A DNA stretch of 8,400 nt from Alphaproteobacteria bacterium. GTDB lineage: Bacteria > Pseudomonadota > Alphaproteobacteria > GCA-2731375. This document shows positions 6,738-8,400 of the stretch, piece by piece. The notes under the pieces were generated by a model. The model searched no databases and had not been told where the DNA came from. It saw only the letters and a program-made list of their open reading frames with translations. Both the position numbers and the translations under genes were made by a program. The stretch lies in the NCBI GenBank assembly GCA_028281075.1, contig JANQKO010000583.1, forward strand, positions 1-8,400. The letters run 5' to 3'. Positions within the stretch are counted from its first letter, which is position 1. Each line of letters begins with the position of its first letter.

Positions 6738-7724
6738 ATGAAGGTCTGCATCTACGGCGCCGGCGCGATCGGCGGCCAGATCGGCGCCATGCTGGCGCGC
6801 AGCGGCGTCGAGGTCTCGCTGATCGCCCGCGGGCCGCATCTCGCGGCCATGCGAACGAACGGCCTGACGCTGATCACCGGGGAAGAGCGCTTCACGGTGC
6901 ATCCGAACTGCTCGGACGATCCGGCCGAGCTGGGCCCGCAGGACTACGTCATCATCGCGCTGAAGGCGCATTCGGTGCCGGGCGTGGTCGACCGGATGCA
7001 GCCGCTGCTGGGGCCGGAGACGGCCATCGTCACGGCGATGAACGGCGTGCCCTGGTGGTACTTCTACAAGTTCGAGGGGCCGCTGGACGGCCAACGGCTG
7101 GAGAGCGTCGACCCCGGCGGCGCGCAGTGGCGCGGCATTGGCCCGGAACGGGCCATCGGCACCGTGATCTGGCAGGCGGCCGAGATCGTCGAGCCGGGCG
7201 TCGTGCAGTTGAACCACGGCAACCGGACGCCGCTGGGCGAGCCCGACGGCAGCCGCTCGGACCGGGTGGTGGCGCTGAGCGAGGCGATGATCGCCGCCGG
7301 CATCAAGGCGCCGGTGAAGAAGAAGATCCGCGACGAGATCTGGATGAAGCTGTGGGGCAACCTGTCCTTCAATCCGGTCAGCGTGCTGACCCAGGCGACT
7401 CTGGAGACCATCGCCAGCGACGACGGCACCCGGGTCGTGGTCGGCCGGATGATGGAGGAGGCCAAACGCATCGGCGAGAAGCTGGGCGTGCGCTTCGCGC
7501 TGTCGGTCGAGGCCCGGATCGAGACGGCGAAGGAAGTCGGCGCGCACAAGACCTCGATGCTGCAGGACCTGGAGCTTGGCCGGCCGATGGAGCTGGAGGC
7601 GCTGACCGGCGCCGTGATCGAGCTCGGCCGCCTGGTCGACGAGCCGACGCCGACCATCGAGCTGGTCTACTACCTGACCCGCCAGCGCGCCCGCGAGGGC
7701 GGCTGCTATCCCGAGGCCGGGTGA
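6738..7724 (+). CDS. Ketopantoate reductase (PanE/ApbA)-family NADP-dependent reductase
   Basis: The 328-residue product belongs to the 2-dehydropantoate 2-reductase family, which reduces a 2-keto acid to a 2-hydroxy acid using NADPH. The N-terminal Rossmann motif is GAGAIGG (7-13), followed by a basic residue (Arg31) after the second strand (VSLIAR), favouring NADPH. The C-terminal helical domain has W-x-KLWGN with the likely catalytic Lys204, and the family signature KTSMLQD (271-277). The asparagine motif is NGVPWWYF (102-109) followed by a longer central segment than in classical E. coli PanE. That suggests a paralogue with another substrate rather than the pantothenate enzyme, so no symbol is given. 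The ATG sits one base after the synthetase stop, and the last base of its TGA is the first base of the next ATG, implying translational coupling. Confidence 0.88.
   Translation: MKVCIYGAGAIGGQIGAMLARSGVEVSLIARGPHLAAMRTNGLTLITGEERFTVHPNCSDDPAELGPQDYVIIALKAHSVPGVVDRMQPLLGPETAIVTAMNGVPWWYFYKFEGPLDGQRLESVDPGGAQWRGIGPERAIGTVIWQAAEIVEPGVVQLNHGNRTPLGEPDGSRSDRVVALSEAMIAAGIKAPVKKKIRDEIWMKLWGNLSFNPVSVLTQATLETIASDDGTRVVVGRMMEEAKRIGEKLGVRFALSVEARIETAKEVGAHKTSMLQDLELGRPMELEALTGAVIELGRLVDEPTPTIELVYYLTRQRAREGGCYPEAG
7713..7716 (+). promoter_or_regulatory. Ribosome-binding site of the alpha/beta hydrolase gene
   Basis: GAGG lies 7 bases upstream of the ATG at 7724, inside the end of the reductase gene. It supports the overlapping TGATG start. 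Confidence 0.5.
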
Positions 7725-8400
7725 TGCGCTTCGACTGGCGCACGCAGCCCGACGACGAGATCGAACGGCATTTCAATCCGCGCGTCGCCGTCGCCGACGC
7801 GGCCGACAAACTCGCCCGCTTTGCCGCCGAGTCCGAGGCCGCCCGCGCCCGGGTCGACGGCCAGCTCGACATCCGCTACGGCGAACGGCCCAAGGAGACG
7901 CTCGACATCTTCCCGGCCGGCGACGGCGCGCCGGTGCAGTTCTTCATCCATGGCGGCTTCTGGCGGCTGCTCGACAAGTCGGACCACAGCTTCCTGGCGC
8001 CGCCCATGGTGGCGGCCGGGGTCACCCATGTCAGCGTCAATTACGACCTCTGTCCCGACGTGACGCTTGACGTCCTCGTCGAGGAAGTGCGCGCGGGCCT
8101 GGCCTGGACGGCGGCCAACATCGCGAACTATGGCGGCGATCCCGCGCGGATTTACGTCGCCGGCCATTCCGCCGGCGCGCATCTGGCGGCCATGCTGCTC
8201 AACGACGCGGCCTCGCTGCCGCTGATCCGAGGCGCGGCCTGCCTCAGCGGAATCTACGAGCCGGAAGTGGTGATGCACACGTCCGTTAATGCCGATGTGC
8301 GGCTGGACCGCGCGATGGCGGTGCGGAACGACTGCGTGCGCCAGCCGCCGCTGCAACCGCTGCCGATGTTGATCGCGGCCGGCGGCGCGGAGCCCGACGG
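7724..8400 (+). CDS. Alpha/beta hydrolase, arylformamidase (kynurenine formamidase)-like (3' partial)
   Basis: The frame runs open from the ATG at 7724 to the window edge, giving 225 residues without a stop, so the 3' end is missing. It is an alpha/beta hydrolase of the esterase/arylformamidase type. The oxyanion-hole motif HGGFW is at 76-80 and the nucleophile elbow GHSAG at 147-151, with Ser149 as nucleophile. The phrase NYDLCPDVTL and the later LSGIYEPEVVMHTSVNADVRLD resemble AFMID/BNA7-type formamidases as I remember them. The catalytic Asp and His are expected near or beyond the right edge and cannot be confirmed. It overlaps the reductase stop by one base and has a good ribosome-binding site. 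No tryptophan-degradation genes are visible, so the natural substrate may instead be an ester or amide made or used by the neighbouring enzymes. Confidence 0.87.
   Translation, partial: MRFDWRTQPDDEIERHFNPRVAVADAADKLARFAAESEAARARVDGQLDIRYGERPKETLDIFPAGDGAPVQFFIHGGFWRLLDKSDHSFLAPPMVAAGVTHVSVNYDLCPDVTLDVLVEEVRAGLAWTAANIANYGGDPARIYVAGHSAGAHLAAMLLNDAASLPLIRGAACLSGIYEPEVVMHTSVNADVRLDRAMAVRNDCVRQPPLQPLPMLIAAGGAEPD

Noticed and set aside
5002..6741. 579-residue + strand frame overlapping the acyl-CoA synthetase
   Set aside because: It is an Arg/Gly-rich out-of-frame translation with no motif.
5174..6751. 525-residue open frame on the - strand opposite the acyl-CoA synthetase
   Set aside because: It is antisense to a gene with every ANL-family motif in place. 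Its composition is shadow-like.
6636..7547. 303-residue - strand frame opposite the reductase
   Set aside because: It is antisense to a well-supported gene, with low-complexity shadow composition.

Overview
The window is very GC-rich (roughly 70% in the genes), with strong G/C third-position bias, densely packed reading frames and start/stop overlaps. Together with the protein families present this suggests an alphaproteobacterium, perhaps of the Rhodospirillales or a related group. The lineage is inferred from composition and protein style only. No RNA gene, CRISPR array, insertion sequence or phage gene was seen.

Region 1 (1-2586, + strand) is a molybdate ABC transporter operon in the order modA-modB-modC. 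modA enters from the left edge, cut inside its signal peptide, so its start codon lies outside the window. modB follows after 14 bases. modC begins at a GTG that overlaps the modB stop codon. The products are the periplasmic binding protein, the membrane channel and the ATPase with a C-terminal Mop/TOBE domain.

Region 2 (2608-4350, - strand) converges on modC with a 21-base gap. It encodes a PAS-GGDEF-EAL cyclic-di-GMP protein. The GGDEF signature is degenerate (GGNQF), while the key EAL residues are all visible, so a c-di-GMP phosphodiesterase is the most likely activity.

Region 3 (about 4351-4679) is a striking AT-rich island, about 35% GC by hand count for 4381-4660. It separates the EAL gene from a divergent small gene, and it holds a plausible minus-strand promoter and a perfect 18-bp dyad (GGTTAA-N6-TTAACC). 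The small gene (4680-5093, +) encodes a proline/alanine-rich protein of unknown function.

Region 4 (5216-8400, + strand) is a tightly coupled three-gene cluster: an AMP-forming acyl-CoA synthetase resembling oxalyl-CoA synthetase (AAE3/Pcs60 type), a ketopantoate-reductase-family dehydrogenase starting one base after its stop, and an alpha/beta hydrolase of the arylformamidase (kynurenine formamidase) type that overlaps the previous stop and runs off the right edge. The spacing implies one transcript and a shared, probably catabolic, pathway whose substrate cannot be read from the sequence.

Most of the window is ordinary housekeeping and accessory metabolism. The items best worth a second look are the region 4 operon, the AT-rich divergent regulatory island, the orphan small protein and the degenerate GGDEF domain.
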